Part shown: piece after piece, positions 23,761 through 36,076 of the stretch | Numbering within the stretch: position 1 is the stretch's first letter | Layout of the letters: the number at the start of each line of letters is the position of its first letter | Assembly (NCBI GenBank): GCA_004154925.1 | Contig: QJNS01000219.1 | Location: 62,001 to 126,000, forward strand | DNA: 64,000 nucleotides | Reading direction: 5' to 3' | From: Monosporascus cannonballus | Lineage: Eukaryota; Ascomycota; Sordariomycetes; Xylariales | Notes under the pieces: generated by a model | Told to the model about the DNA's origin: nothing | Seen by the model: the letters and a program-made list of their open reading frames with translations, nothing else | Database searches by the model: none | Translations under genes and position numbers: made by a program

Positions 23761-25493
23761 AATATATAAATATTATACATATAAAAGATAAAAGATTCGA
23801 AAACGTAGAATTTTGACAATTTTTAATATAATTATGTTATTTTATATAAAAATAATAATCCGTTTTTAAAATTATTTATATTTTACATGTCCTAGTTATA
23901 TTAATGGGCCAATAAATACGTATAATTATAAGTAAAAAATTTAGTTGTGTATAAAATAAAATAAGAATAAAAAGAAAATATTATTTATTATCGTATAAAT
24001 CGATTGTTTTAACTTAATTAACTTATATTTTTCGAATATAACTAATTATGTTTTAATTTCTATAAACAAGATGGAAATATTCCGAAAACCCATAAAATTC
24101 TTTTTTAAATTTATATATATTTTAAAGAAGCTTTCGATAAATATTATAAATAACGTCGATAATACCTTTGTTTCTGTTAATTATATTTAACGAAATCGAA
24201 CGGCGTTTATTATACGGTATACGCTTTAATTTAAAAGAATTTAGGAATTTTTATTTATTACGTTTATAAACCGTATTAATAAAAACCAGAAATAGAACCC
24301 GGATAATATTAAGTACGAATTAACAAAAAGTATTAGGCGATATTAAATATTATTATAACATTTCAAAAAGTTGTATTATTTTATAATATTAATTAAGTTA
24401 AAATATGGATTATTTTAAATTCTTTTAAAAATACGATTATATTACTGGATAAAGGCGGTAATAATATTCCGTATAATAATACCGTATCAAAACGTTATAT
24501 TACGAATATAATTTCAAACATTAAAATTATCGTATTAAAATACGATATTGTTTTATTATACCTAGTTATAAAACGTAATTTATTTTGAATAGAATTATAT
24601 TATTATAAATGAATTAATACGGTTACTTTGATTTTTTTATTAATTAAATTATATCTTTATTTAATGTTTAATAATTTTCGTAAATATTTAATTTCTTTAA
24701 TATATCGATATTATTTTATGATAAATTCGAAAATAAGAAAAACCTATTTAATAATTAAGGTAAGTAATTACCGTTAATTTTGGAAATTATTTGATTTATA
24801 AAATTAAAATTATAAACAAATATATAAAAATATCTGGATTATTATTATTATAAAATAATTTTCTTTTCCATTTTATATTATACGATTATTTTTTAAATGT
24901 ATAATTTGTATTCTAAAAATTTAAATTAATTAAAAATAAAGGTTTTTATAAAGCGTTAACTTTCGTTTAAAATAGTATAAATTACGTTAATTTTAAGTAA
25001 TAATTTTTCCGACGAACGGCGGAATTTAGGCCTTTTTATAAAAGTTATAAGTTTTCCGTATAATATATTATAATATCTATATATAATAAGATTTTAATGG
25101 ATAAAAATTAAAAACTTTTATTAACTTTTATATAATAATAATTATTTGCGTATTTGTTTTTTTAATACGTTAATTAATCGGTTATTTTAAGCGGTTAAAC
25201 TAATAATTCGGCCTAAATTATTATAAAAAATTTAATTACAAATAAAATTTTTAAACGTTATGTTAATTTTTTTATGTTAATACCAGAAATTTAAGATATG
25301 CGTATGTATATTCTGTTCTAAGGGCGTAACTCGGTAAAACTGGAAAAATTCGGATTTATCGTATTTTGCAAAAGGAAATAATAACGTAACGAGTTCGGGC
25401 TATAACTATTATACGCGTAAAGGTTTAAAAATAACAAATAAATCCTAATTAAAACCAAAATAATATTAATAATAAGGCACAACAAAAATAACA

Positions 25494-25512
25494 ATATATA
25501 TATATATATATT
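25494..25512. repeat. (TA)n microsatellite
   Basis: An uninterrupted alternating AT run of about 19 bp near the right end of the unidentified relic. Confidence 0.8.
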
Positions 25513-25608
25513 TATAAAAAACCGTTTTATTATTAAGTTATTACGGATTTTTATTTTTTTAAAAAAGCAAATGTATTAAACGAAGCTGTTTTTACGTAAT
25601 TACAACTT

Positions 25609-25720
25609 AGGCCTCGCTGGCTCGTTCCGGGGATTTGGGATTTGATTGGTTAATATTTAGCGTTATAGAGCAATACTTGAGTAACGTTGAAGAAATTGGG
25701 AAAACGAGCCAGGGAGGCCT
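25609..25720. repeat. 112-bp MITE with 17-bp terminal inverted repeats
   Basis: Starts AGGCCTCGCTGGCTCGT and ends ACGAGCCAGGGAGGCCT, inverted repeats with one mismatch. The inside is short, unique and not RIP-degraded, and it has no coding capacity. Confidence 0.7.
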
Positions 25721-25754
25721 GAGCTAGCTAAGGTAACTCCGAGCTAGACCAGGG

Positions 25755-27094
25755 GACCAAATGGATCCGTGCGCCCCCATCAATCCACTCCTCCCTTATA
25801 TTAGACCTATAACTTCAACAATTTATTTCTTTGTCAAAACGTATCCAATTAAAAAGCTATATATATCATTTTAAAGCCTTAAAGCTGCTTTTTAAAATCA
25901 TATATACCATCTTCGGCCGCGACGAACGGCCTTTAATTTATTAAAGAATAACTTAATAAATTTTATTACAAAGCAGAAATCACATTATAATTACGCGTTT
26001 TTAATTATTTGGAATACGCGGTAACTGGTTTTTTTATTATTAAGTAAATATTCGAATCCGGGCTTAATTTCGTAAATTTTATTTTTTAAAACGTACTAAA
26101 AATATTCGATTAACTTTAAATCAGGCAAATATAATAATTATTTAAATACTTAAATACTATATTTTTCGAAAAATTCCTTAATAATGGCAACTTTATATAT
26201 TGAAGTGTTGTCTGAAATAAAAAAAATTACCAAATTCGTAAAAAGAAAAAAGGCTTTATTTGAAAATTTAGATATAACGCCGGGAAATTACTTTTTTGCT
26301 AAGCGAATCCGGATTTCCTTCGTAAAAGACGATAAGAAAAAAACCGCTTTCGCTTTCCCGTTGCCATATTATCCCTTAAATCATAATAAAAAACGTAGTT
26401 TTCCCGTAATTTTTCGGATTTATTAAGTTTTTCTTATAATACTTTAACGATAAACAAAATATTTATTGGCCCGGGCAGCCGAATACGTTTTATATAAAAT
26501 ATTTATTAAAATAAAACATTAACAAAAAATAATTTCGATTATTTTATTAAAAGGTTTTTTTCGTAAAACGTAACCGTTTAAATACGTTAATAACCATTAA
26601 ATTAATGTTTTTTACGGCGCATTATTTTTTTAATATAAATTTAAGGAAAAAAAATTTATCGTTAATACGTTAATATTAATACTTACCTTGTTTTTAAGCT
26701 TATAGTACGGATCTCGGAAATAACGCCGGCCTAAATAACAAAAATGCGAAGTTAGGCAATTTTAAATTAAATGTCGACGGTATCCCCGTAACAGGTTATG
26801 GACCGTTTTATAAATTATAAAGCGTTAAAGTTGTTCCCCAATACGCTAACGGTTAATCTCTATGGCTTCGATTACTCGGATCTGGGTTATACCTGCAACT
26901 ATAGCTTTAATTATAAAGGCCCGGGTTTCCGGATTAAATTCCTGATTAGGCCGACGGTCGGCGACAAAAACAGAAACAGATTTATCTAAATCCATATGCT
27001 GGTTATTATGTTATTGGACTAAGAAGGTATAGATGGGTGAAATATAGGTCGCGGTTTTGGGGCGGGTTATCCGAGCGCACGGGTCCATTTGGTC
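25755..27094. mobile_element. 1.34-kb element with 20-bp terminal inverted repeats
   Basis: GACCAAATGGATCCGTGCGC at 25755-25774 returns inverted with one mismatch at 27075-27094. Size and ends fit a small DNA transposon, perhaps of the Tc1/mariner superfamily, but I see no flanking TA and cannot read a DDE domain. The inside is AT-rich. Two open stretches occur (26184-26426 plus, 80 codons, Lys-rich; 26798-26989 plus, 63 codons), and neither is recognisable. The outer ~100 bp on each side are not RIP-degraded, unlike the centre. Confidence 0.6.
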
Positions 27095-28064
27095 GATTAG
27101 TGTAGATAACCCCTCATCCTCATAGGGGCTATATTCTTACAATAATAAAGTTAAAACAAATCGTCTGCAAATTTTTTATTTTAAAGAGCTTTTTAATATT
27201 TAAAGAATTATTAGAAGTCCAAATCTGGACCCAGATAACGGTTTTCGGCTACTCAAATAACATCGCCACCTTAGTATATAATTAACAACGTATTTATAAT
27301 ACCGAACTAAAAGTCCGAACGGCCTAGAATTTTTTTGTCCAAGCTATAATTCGAATTTTACCCGGTAGATAGCATTTAATGTTTACGTTCGAAAATACTA
27401 TAATTAATAAAGACTTACTTAGGTAATACTATAATTGTGTTGAATTTTAACTAGTTCTATCTCTTCTGATTAATCATCAGTGGCCCAAACATACGCAACA
27501 CGGGTCAAAATTGGACACCTCCTAGTTCTGGACACCTCAAAGTGGGGCTCGCGTGTGAGGGATTTACATCGGCTGAGAAATACGTAATCCAGAGAGAATT
27601 CAATCGTAAAGACAGTACACTATAGTTCGGTTCTAAATATAGGACGTAAAAGGAGGACGTAAAAGAAGGACGCAGAAGGAGGACAAAAAAAGGGTCTCCT
27701 CGCGCGATCAGGTGAAATTATTTCAGCAAAGGCCGCTAAGGCTATACCAGTGGGACAGCGGACCGGACTATACCTAATTAACAAGTAACATGCGGGGTCC
27801 TCGACCGAATAGTTTATCTTAGTAAGTTCGGGAGCCTAATTTTTGGGTCTGCGGTTAAGCATATTTCGAAGCCCCAAGTATTTGTTTCCATAGCATAAAC
27901 TTTGGCCCAAAAATAAAGCTTACGTATTGCAGGGGACGGCGCAAAATATGGGTCGAATCCCACCTTATTAAAACAATTGGATATACAACTTAACTCGAGA
28001 AATAACAAGGACCGAAAATGTTATATCTAGATACATACTGAGATACGGGTATTATAAGCAGCTT
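27095..28064. other. Low-RIP intergenic tract
   Basis: Base composition is more balanced than in the flanking elements. It contains a direct repeat of tggacacctc (about 27513 and 27530), a 13-bp minisatellite and a minus-strand 64-codon open stretch (27814-28008) without recognisable homology. I find no gene here. It was originally contiguous with the sequence right of element C. Confidence 0.5.
27641..27692. repeat. 13-bp minisatellite, four copies
   Basis: Four consecutive 13-bp purine-rich units: aggacgtaaaagg, aggacgtaaaaga, aggacgcagaagg, aggacaaaaaaag. Confidence 0.85.
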
Positions 28065-28069
28065 CTTAA

Positions 28070-28421
28070 TGTCATGGACCAACGAGCCACGGTCTCTAGA
28101 AACGGTCTGCCACGACCCAACTATAAGTGCGCGGTAGGGCAAATCACGTGATGGATCACCAACTCACTAGTGGTAAGCCAGTAACCCGGATCACCAACTT
28201 ACTGGTAATAAGCCAATGAACTGGATCAAAATATATACGCTTCTTATTTCCATAATTTAAATAGCTTCAGCTTGCAATATAATATTATTACCTAAGATAC
28301 CTTTAGTATTACGAAAGGTAATACGTTATTATATTTATTATTTAATATTTTATAATAGTTTTATTAATATAAATCCGTATAATTAAGGTTTAATAATTAA
28401 TTAAATCCTTTAACCGTTTTA
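28070..28421 (+). repeat. Element C 5' LTR (352 bp)
   Basis: Begins TGTCATGGACCAACGAGCC and ends CCGTTTTA. The first ~200 bp are hardly mutated. It carries two copies of a ~37-bp U3 unit (ggatcaccaactyactrgtggtaagccagtaac type), while the 3' LTR has one. Confidence 0.85.
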
Positions 28422-28477
28422 CGTTATAAATTCTTATTTAATAATACCGTTAAACTTTGAGCAGGATCGTCGACATT

Positions 28478-29700
28478 ATATTTATTAATAAGTAACCCAA
28501 ATAGCCCATTTACTAGGTCCTTAATAATTCGGACACTGGAATAAAATACGAGAAGACAAAAGAAAAACCTCGCCTTTTTCGCGAAAAAGTTTTTCGATAC
28601 CTGGATACCATAAATGAACGTATCGTTTAGCTTAAGAAAAATAATTATGACTTTATAACGTCCTTTTAAGCCGCTTAAGAAAAACTTTAAAAAAAAAGTT
28701 CCCAAAATTAGAAAAACCTTTCGAACGAACCAGGTTATTTAGCTAAATTTTACTAAAGAATTAAAAAATGTTTTTAAACTTTTTAAATCAGAACTTTTCG
28801 ACGAAACCTTAATTGAATTATAAATATTTTTAACTTAATACTAAACATATTTCGGATATTTTTTCATTTGATCAATTACGCTTATTATACGAATTAAATT
28901 CGTAATCGGACGATTTACCGAAAATACGGTTATTTAATTCGAATCCGTTATAAGAAAATAGGTTACCTTATTAATCGAAAATCGAAACGCGGAAATAGTA
29001 TAAATTTATAATAATTATAAATAGTTCGAATAAATATTACCAAAAATTATTAAAAGAATAAACAAAAAAGTAAAAAACAAAATATAAATCAAATAATTAT
29101 AATAAAAAGCATCGGCCTTTATTTACAGTAATAAGTTCTTTAATTAACCTGTAAATTAAATTAAAACAAAAAGTATTAATAATTAAATTTTTCGACGGGT
29201 TAAAAAATATAAAAAAGGTTTTTTAAGCTTAATCGGCTTAATTATTTATCGGATTACATCGTTATAATAATTAAGATCGATAACTAATAATACGCCTAGC
29301 GCATTAGGGGTACTAAATGAAAAAATAATAACAAACCTCGATATACGGCTAATACCAACGTTTTTCGACGCGGTAACACTTTTTACGGCACGGAACCAGG
29401 GGCCATAGAACTAAAAGCTGTTTACAAAAAAACTAGAATCAAATCAAATACTTCAATTACAACAAAATAAGGTATAAAATAACGTAATACAAAGCATCTA
29501 AGAAACCCCGTTAAAACAACTGAAAACTTATACCCGAAAAATAATCCAAGGAAAATCAAAAAAACAAAAGCAAACCTATTAACATAATTCGGCCTCAGTA
29601 CGCACCAGACCCTTAATAGCGAAAAAACCAATAAGGAATAGAAGAAACTAGGAAGTTAACATAATAAACATCGCGAACATAACAAAAAGCATTATAAGAA
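28478..29700 (+). pseudogene. gag: Element C gag relic
   Basis: Start position by alignment with A, where ATG has become ATA (28478). The N-terminal frame reads VFRYLDTINERI. A degenerate zinc knuckle near 29436-29480 (YFNYNKIRYKIT*Y) has lost its Cys and His ligands to Tyr. Stops are mainly TAA/TAG at Gln sites. Confidence 0.7.
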
Positions 29701-32700
29701 TAACTACGTAAATATTAGAATTAAATAGAGAAAGTCTGTACAGAAACCCCAGATAGATACGGCAAAATATACGCCATATATTATGGATAATAGAAATATC
29801 CCGATTACGAAAAATAAAAATAATATATTTACAAACGGATTACTTATATATATTATAAAAAATTAAACTTTTTCAACCGTATCGAAAATAACAAAAATAA
29901 TATATATTAATATCGATATCTTCGATCCATAACCTTAACAAATATAAAATAACTGGCCAAAATAAAAAACTTAATATGAAAAAAATATAATATTGCAAAA
30001 AAAACCGTTTTTATTATTTCTAATAATATAACTACCAAACGGAAAAGAAACTAATCTAGCACATAATGAAAAAATATTACTAAAAGGTTACTACAGATTT
30101 TTATTTTTAATTAATATTTATTACAAACTTTTACAGAAAAAAAGTTATTAAACAATACGTTAATTTATAAGAAAACTTTAAAAAAATACATAACATAACG
30201 CATAATAAAATATAATCGAAACCATAAAAAATAATTTATATAATAAAGAAAACAATTATAACAAAACTAAAAATAATTAATATAATTTGCAGGAATAATA
30301 TGCCGACAATAATAACACAAATAATAACTTAACGTATTAAATACAAAAATATAAACAAAATTCGACAAATTTAAATAAGAATTAAAAGAAAAACATTACC
30401 TATAAAAAAGCCGCAGAATAACGAAATCTAAAGAAGTTGAAAAAAAGTCTCAAAAAAGTTTTAAACGTAACAATAAAAACTATTAATAACCTTATAACTT
30501 TGGATATACGAATCGGAACATATTAATATATCGCAATAATAAATTACGGAATTCTAGGCGGGAATTATATTATACTACATATTATTAATTAGCTTGGATT
30601 GCTATAAAGATATAAGTTAAAACTTTATACAACGACAAATATCGAAAATTATGAATTCGCTTACGATTACGGCAAAATTATGCGCAAAATTAATCATTTC
30701 GAGATTTTTATCCAAAAACGATGCAGGATAATTGATTTCGATATCGTTCCATTTAGGAATTACGATATAATCTTAAAATTACTATAAAAACGCCAATATA
30801 AAATCTTAATTAATAAAAGAATTAGCCAAATAAGGTTCGCTTTACACCTTATTAACAGATAGAAAATTAAGATTTTAATATTCAATTGAAAATGGCAACG
30901 AATATAAGTATAAGGATATGACAAAACTCTTATTATCTAAAGGGACAAAATATAAGAAAAATGAGTATTAAAAAATAAAACGTATTATTATTATCATCAA
31001 AACGAAATTAAAGCAATTAAATAACGATTTAAAACAATAGCTCTAAAAGTTAAAAAATTTAACCAATATAGCACCATAATATCATAGATACGAATAGTAC
31101 TTAAGAAAAGAACTTAATACGAAATTACTAAAATATAGCGAATAAAATCATAAAATGGTTTTTAAAAAAGAATTTTCGATAAAGTTTTACTTTATTTATA
31201 ATCTTAACGAAAACGAATTACGTACTTTTAAAAAATATCTAAAAAATCGGTTATAAAAAGGATAGATTCGACTTTCGAAATTATCAATAAACTACCTAAT
31301 ATTTATCGTACCAAAAAAACGGAAAATTGCAACTTGCAGGTAATTATCGACAATTAAACGATATTATTATTAAAAATTAAATATTATAACCCTTGATTAC
31401 AGAAATAAAAAGCCGACTTTACAGAATCAAATAATTTATAATATTTGATTTTAAAAATGGATATAATTTTAGTAAGATTAAAAAAGGATACGAATAAAAA
31501 ATAACCTTGGGGACGAAAAACGGACTATTTAAGTACTTAATTATACCAATAAAACTTACGAATATATTAGTAACTTTCTAACGAATAATTAACTATGTAC
31601 TACGAAAATACGTCGATATTTTCGTCGTTTACTATCTTAACAATATTTTTATCTTTTAAAAAACATAAAAAGCATATAGAGGATACGTTTCTAAAGTTCC
31701 TTAAGTTTTATAAAACGTAAAAATATTTGTTAACGCAGAAAAAAAAATAGTTTTACGTATACGAAATGGAATATCGGGGATATATTATTACCCTAAAATA
31801 TATTAGGATAAACCTTAAAAAATTACTACAATTACAAAATGGCAAACGCCAACGACGGTTAAAGAAATACAGGCATTCCTTAAATTTGCTAATTATTACA
31901 GAAAACGTATTGGAAACTTTAGCAAAATAATTATACCTTTAATAAATCTAAGGAAAAAAATTAAATAAATACCAGATACGGAAGAAATGTTTCAGGATAT
32001 TAAACATACGATTATCAGCAAGCTAGTATTAATTATATACGATTTAAACCGCTCCGTTAAATTAAAAACCGATATTTCGGATTACGCGTTAAGCGTAATA
32101 ATCGGACAAAAAGATAATTAAGGTAAATTGCACCTTATTATGTTCTTTGCGTACAAATTAAAAAAAAGTCGAATTTAATTACGGTATTCCAAATAAGGAA
32201 TTTATGACTATTATTATAATATTTCGAAAATTTAGATATTTCCTAAAAAGAAACTTGCACCAGATTAAGGTTTATACGTATTATCAAAATCTTATTCGAT
32301 TTATTACGACCAAAGAATTTACAGAATAATAATTTCGTTACGGGGAAAAATTGGCCAATTTCAATTTCGTTATTATCCATAAGAAAGGTTCAGAGAATAG
32401 CAAAGTAAACGCCTTAAACAGGTAATCAGATCTCGAAAAGAAATTGGTTAAAATTAACTATATAATCTTTAATATTACTATAAAAAGATATTTACGCTTG
32501 TAACAGATCTTAATAATTCGAGCAGTACCTTTTGATACACATCAAAAAATCCAGCAATATAACGATAATTTTCCAGAAAATCAGATAATAAACAAAATAC
32601 AAATTTTAAAAAAATACCAGAAATATTTAGTACGAGAAATATACGAATATTAGTTATACGGATATCCAGGAATTTATAAAACCTTAAAACGGTTTTAACG

Positions 32701-33880
32701 GATATATTTTTTTCTTAAAAAAATTAACACTACAAAAACTATACAGTAATACAATATTAACGTTAAAACAACAGTTGGACGATATAAATTATACAAAAAA
32801 CTATAGTTTTTATTAGTTATAAAGCGATTATAATTGTTAGTTATATTTAATTTTATTACCAAACTTTGTATATTAAAGAACTTAACCATAAAAGTATATT
32901 ACGATAGTATTTTCGTAATCGTCGATCGATTTACGAAAACTTTTTATTTCTTACTATCTTATAAGGATATAAACGCCGAACAAACAATATATATTTTCTT
33001 TAAACATATTTTTAACATATATGAATTCTTAATAGAAACTATTGTAAACAGAAAATCAATATTTCTATTTAAGCTTTAATAAAGAGTTATAATATAAATT
33101 AACTTAAATTGCAAAGTATGTTACGTTTTTAAACTATAAATAAACGAAACGAACGAACGAACGAAGTCTCGAAAATCTATTTACGATATTATATTAGTTA
33201 TAAACAAAATAATGGATTAAAAATTACTTATGATTTAAATAACTTATAATATTAATTAATATAAAAGTATTAAAATAATATTTAAGAACGTAAATTTTAA
33301 TTTTATTTTAAAAATTATTGAAAAATACGTAATAACGATTCAATTAATATTAAAGTAATTCTTTCGTTACAATAATTACGATAATTCCACTAAAAATAAG
33401 ATAGAATTAAAATTCGTCCGTAATTAAATAAATAAATATTATAATTAGAAAAGGTTACAAAAATTAACTTTCGAAAAAGGGAAAATGGTTTTCCTCGTTA
33501 TAAAAAATATTTAAATAAAACGACCTAGCAAAAACTCGATTTCAAATATACCGGTCTACATAAAATCGTTAAGAAAATCTCAAAAAATAATTGCTAATTA
33601 ACACTTCTATTCAAAGTTAAATTTTATCCAATTTTTTACATTTTCTTATTCGAATTAATAGCAGATATAATCCAAATATATATAGTATAAAATAATTTGG
33701 AAATAAAAAACGAACAGGCATATAAGGTAGAAACAATTCTTAATATACGAAAACAAAACGGATTTACCTAGTATCTAATTAAATAAAAAAAACATTCGGA
33801 TTTCGAAAATATCTAAAAATCTGCTAAAAATCTTATTAGCGCCTAATATTTATTAAAAAACTGTTATTACTAACCTTAAA
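29700..33880 (+). pseudogene. pol: Element C pol relic with chromodomain
   Basis: Linker near 29750-29930. Protease near 30538 (INYGILGGNYI; Asp->Asn, Ser->Tyr). RT catalytic box near 31621-31650 reads VVYYLNNIFIF, both Asp changed to Asn. RNase H near 32060-32100, KTDISDYALSVII. Integrase: the open stretch 32834-33079 is genuine integrase core (YYDSIFVIVDRFTKTFYFLL...IVNRKSIF), keeping the first Asp of VDRF but with the downstream catalytic Asp as Asn. Chromodomain 33721-33865 (NGFT-x-YLIK-x-KKHSDFENI). Inactive. Confidence 0.82.
33137..33163. repeat. Short (GAAC)n run in the integrase of C
   Basis: A tetranucleotide run acgaacgaacgaacg sits where the integrase motif TDGQ-x-E is expected. 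Other copies have (AAAT)n-like sequence there. It is probably replication slippage in decayed DNA. Confidence 0.6.
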
Positions 33881-34330
33881 ATCATGCAAAATAATAATAT
33901 TTTAATTTACAAAATCTAAAAAAGAAAACTTTCGATTTACCGTATTCTAATTAATAACGTCTATTTTATTTAAAATATAAATTTTAATTCTAATTATCTA
34001 AGGTTATTAAAATTATCCAAAGATTACAAAGTACGATTAATAAATTTTGCACTTTAAGATTAATAATACTGGCGTTAACGACGTATACGAAAAAAACGTG
34101 CAAAAATTTCTGATAAAGATTTTTCGGCCGTAAACCTTTTTTTCATTTAATTTTTTCGATTTTGTAATATAATAATTAATTATAAAATAAGGATTCTTAT
34201 CTTATCATACGAACGATCTCGACGAATACATTTTTTATAACGAAAAACCTTATTTTTTATTTAGTAATTAAGTTATCTGACAAAATAAAAAAAGAATTAT
34301 ATTAAAATTTTTAAATTTAATTAAATTAAC
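33880..34330 (-). pseudogene. Element C antisense ORF relic
   Basis: Minus-strand counterpart of the antisense frames in A, B and D. Readable: FYFVR-x-LN followed by an 8-residue spacer and VFRYKKCIRRDRSYDK near 34180-34290, aligning position by position with B (FYFVRQLNC, VFRYKEYVRRGRSYNG). Most array Cys are Tyr here. The first array position is unclear. The downstream charged part is too degraded to follow. Confidence 0.5.
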
Positions 34331-34461
34331 TAAAGCAAACCCTTATTCGGATTTAAGGGAACGATATTTAAATATAGCGGAAAACATATTAAATAAATAT
34401 AAAAAACTTACGAAAAGAAAAAGAAAATCTTAAAAGCCAAATTTATAAAAGAAAGAGATTA

Positions 34462-34776
34462 TATTATGGCCTAACGAATTACGGTTTCTAAAAACGGTTT
34501 ATTACGGCCTAACCACAAATGCGCGGTAAGGTAAATTACGTAATAAATTATCAACTTATTGGTAATAAGCCAGTAAACCAGATTAAGATATATATTTATT
34601 ATTTCTATTGTTTAAGCAACTCCAACTTGTAATATAATACTATTACTTAAAGCACTTTTAATATTACGAAACGTAATACGTTATTATATTTATTGCTCAG
34701 TTTCCCACGATACTTCTGCGAACATAAACCCGTACGACTAAGGTTTAATAGTTGGTTAAACCCCTTAGCCGTCATA
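34462..34776 (+). repeat. Element C 3' LTR (315 bp)
   Basis: Begins TATTATGGCCTAACG (RIP form of TGTCATGGACCAACG) and ends GCCGTCATA. It is 37 bp shorter than the 5' LTR because it has one instead of two U3 subrepeats. A purine-rich tract aaaagaaagaga precedes it. Confidence 0.82.
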
Positions 34777-34778
34777 CG

Positions 34779-34908
34779 TGTTACGGCCTGGTCACTCGTA
34801 AGAGCTCCAGTATATATACAGCTGTAAGCACCAGGATGATTGCTACAATTGCGATCATTTCACCGATCTTTTGCCCTGCTGGCGTGATGGTATGGTGCAG
34901 CCATAACA
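34779..34908. repeat. 130-bp TG...CA element next to C
   Basis: Starts TGTTACGGCCTGG and ends GGTGCAGCCATAACA, giving short inverted ends (TGTTAYGGC). It is not RIP-degraded. CTTAA follows it at 34909 and also precedes element C at 28065. It may be a MITE or a small solo-LTR-like unit, so CTTAA may be its own target duplication with C inserted at its left edge, or C's duplication with this unit added later. Confidence 0.5.
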
Positions 34909-35140
34909 CTTAATACCATATACTAAAATAAACCTTTTTTAAGGCTTAAATAACCTTTAAAAGGATAACTATAAATAAAATAAATATTGTTACTTATTCG
35001 CAAAATAGAAAGTTTAAACCGTTTAATAATTTCTAAATGGAAAAATATAAACTCTTTAAATCCGTTAATAAGTTCTAAAATAATGAAAAATGTAACGGTT
35101 AACGAAAACGATTAATATATTGGCTTAATCTAGGGGACAG
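34909..35140. other. AT-rich stretch, no feature seen
   Basis: RIP-like composition between the small TG...CA element and the minisatellite. I see no reading frame or repeat family. Confidence 0.4.
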
Positions 35141-35147
35141 TACGTGG

Positions 35148-35430
35148 TGTACCATTCTAAATTCGGTGTTGGGATATTATGCACTATTCCAAAGTTCATG
35201 CTGGGCTATTATGTAATATCCCCAATTTAGAGCTAGGATACGGAATATACTATCCCCAATTCAGAGCTAGAACACGCAATGTACTATTCTAAAGTTCAGC
35301 TGGGATATCGTGTACCATCCCCAATTCTGGGCTGGGATATCATATACTATCCCAAACTCCGGGCTGTGACATCATGTGCTATCCCAAGCTCCGGACTGGG
35401 ATATAATGTACCATCCCAGAGCATGTACTG
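35148..35430. repeat. ~32-bp minisatellite, eight to nine units
   Basis: Consecutive units of the form gta(c/t)(c/t)atcccaa-(8 nt)-gggctgggatatca. The last units start at 35312, 35344, 35376 and 35408, a period of 32 bp. Earlier units are more diverged with small length changes. The short open frames here (35279-35488, 35376-35558) are a by-product of the repeat. Confidence 0.85.
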
Positions 35431-35628
35431 GCATATTCCGAGTCCGAAAGCTGGCCCGGGTATCGGGCCGTTTTGCTCCGGAACGTGAGGAAGACCCCTT
35501 CTTTTTCTGTTCCTCTCACAGTATCCGTATCTGGTATTTTGTCCTCTTATTCACTTAGCGCAAGACCGGCCCGTCCGTATATGCCATTTGTATTACTTTA
35601 AGCATAAATGCTCATAAATATCTGTTTA
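35430..35628. other. Low-RIP stretch, no feature seen
   Basis: Balanced composition with a CT-rich run. No recognisable gene. Confidence 0.4.
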
Positions 35629-35629
35629 T

Positions 35630-35781
35630 GTTAGGTCCGGCAAAACATTACTTAGCCTCCTTGTACGGTAGAACTCCCTGCTTCTAGGGTAGAAACGGCC
35701 TCAGACCGCCAAGCCATGGCTCCCGACAGCCGATTGTCTACCTTGTAAAGTGGGCCGTGGTACCTTGAAGCCGGACCTAAC
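35630..35781. repeat. 152-bp element with 12-bp perfect inverted ends
   Basis: GTTAGGTCCGGC at 35630-35641 recurs inverted as GCCGGACCTAAC at 35770-35781. It is non-coding and not RIP-degraded. A MITE or the end of an LTR are both possible. Confidence 0.6.
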
Positions 35782-36076
35782 GGGTCCTTCGCGTTAGCCT
35801 ATAGATATTGCCCTGAACGGGACAGTAATGAATGGCGTAAAATACGTAACGGAACATCTCGCGTCAAATCTCGCGTCGCCATTGAAGGACATGGCGATGC
35901 TTCTCATGGGTTGCCTTACGCACGATGTGATCCTTTACCGAGCCAATAACGTCATGCACGTTATGTTATCCAATAAGCCTCGATATATGTCAGATATAGG
36001 GGACATCAGTTGTGTTGTTGTATTCCGTTAAGTTGTAGGTGCTATCGCACGCGTACAACTCTAAGTAGCTTAGCCA

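Larger units (their letters stand above)
14930..25600. other. ~10.7 kb of unidentified RIP-degraded sequence
   Basis: Extremely AT-rich with no match to the LTRs or pol of the other elements. I found no terminal repeats that define it. Stop-poor frames are mainly on the minus strand (see the entries at 15900-17560 and 22290-23760), with a further Lys/Arg-rich 67-codon open stretch at 18870-19073 minus. A mutated large transposon or ancient duplicated gene block is likely. The family cannot be named from what I can read. Confidence 0.5.
28070..34776 (+). mobile_element. Ty3/gypsy chromovirus element C (family 1)
   Basis: 5' LTR 28070-28421 and 3' LTR 34462-34776, in the same subfamily as B by LTR subrepeats and 3' region. 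CTTAA precedes the 5' LTR (28065-28069). The same CTTAA is found 132 bp beyond the 3' LTR (34909-34913), with a small TG...CA insert between. Gag, protease, RT, RNase H, integrase and chromodomain are all present as RIP relics. Confidence 0.88.

Noticed and set aside
24440..24600. Plus-strand frame reading LLDKGGNNIPYNNTVSKRY in the unidentified block
   Set aside because: The minus strand is also open here and neighbouring evidence favours minus-strand coding; strand undecided, so not listed as a gene.
27814..28008. 64-codon minus-strand open frame left of element C
   Set aside because: Composition is protein-like but I recognise no family and see no introns, promoter or continuation; too weak to call a gene.
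35828..36031. 67-codon open frame in the low-RIP island
   Set aside because: No recognisable homology, no start context or neighbours to support it; it overlaps no conserved element.
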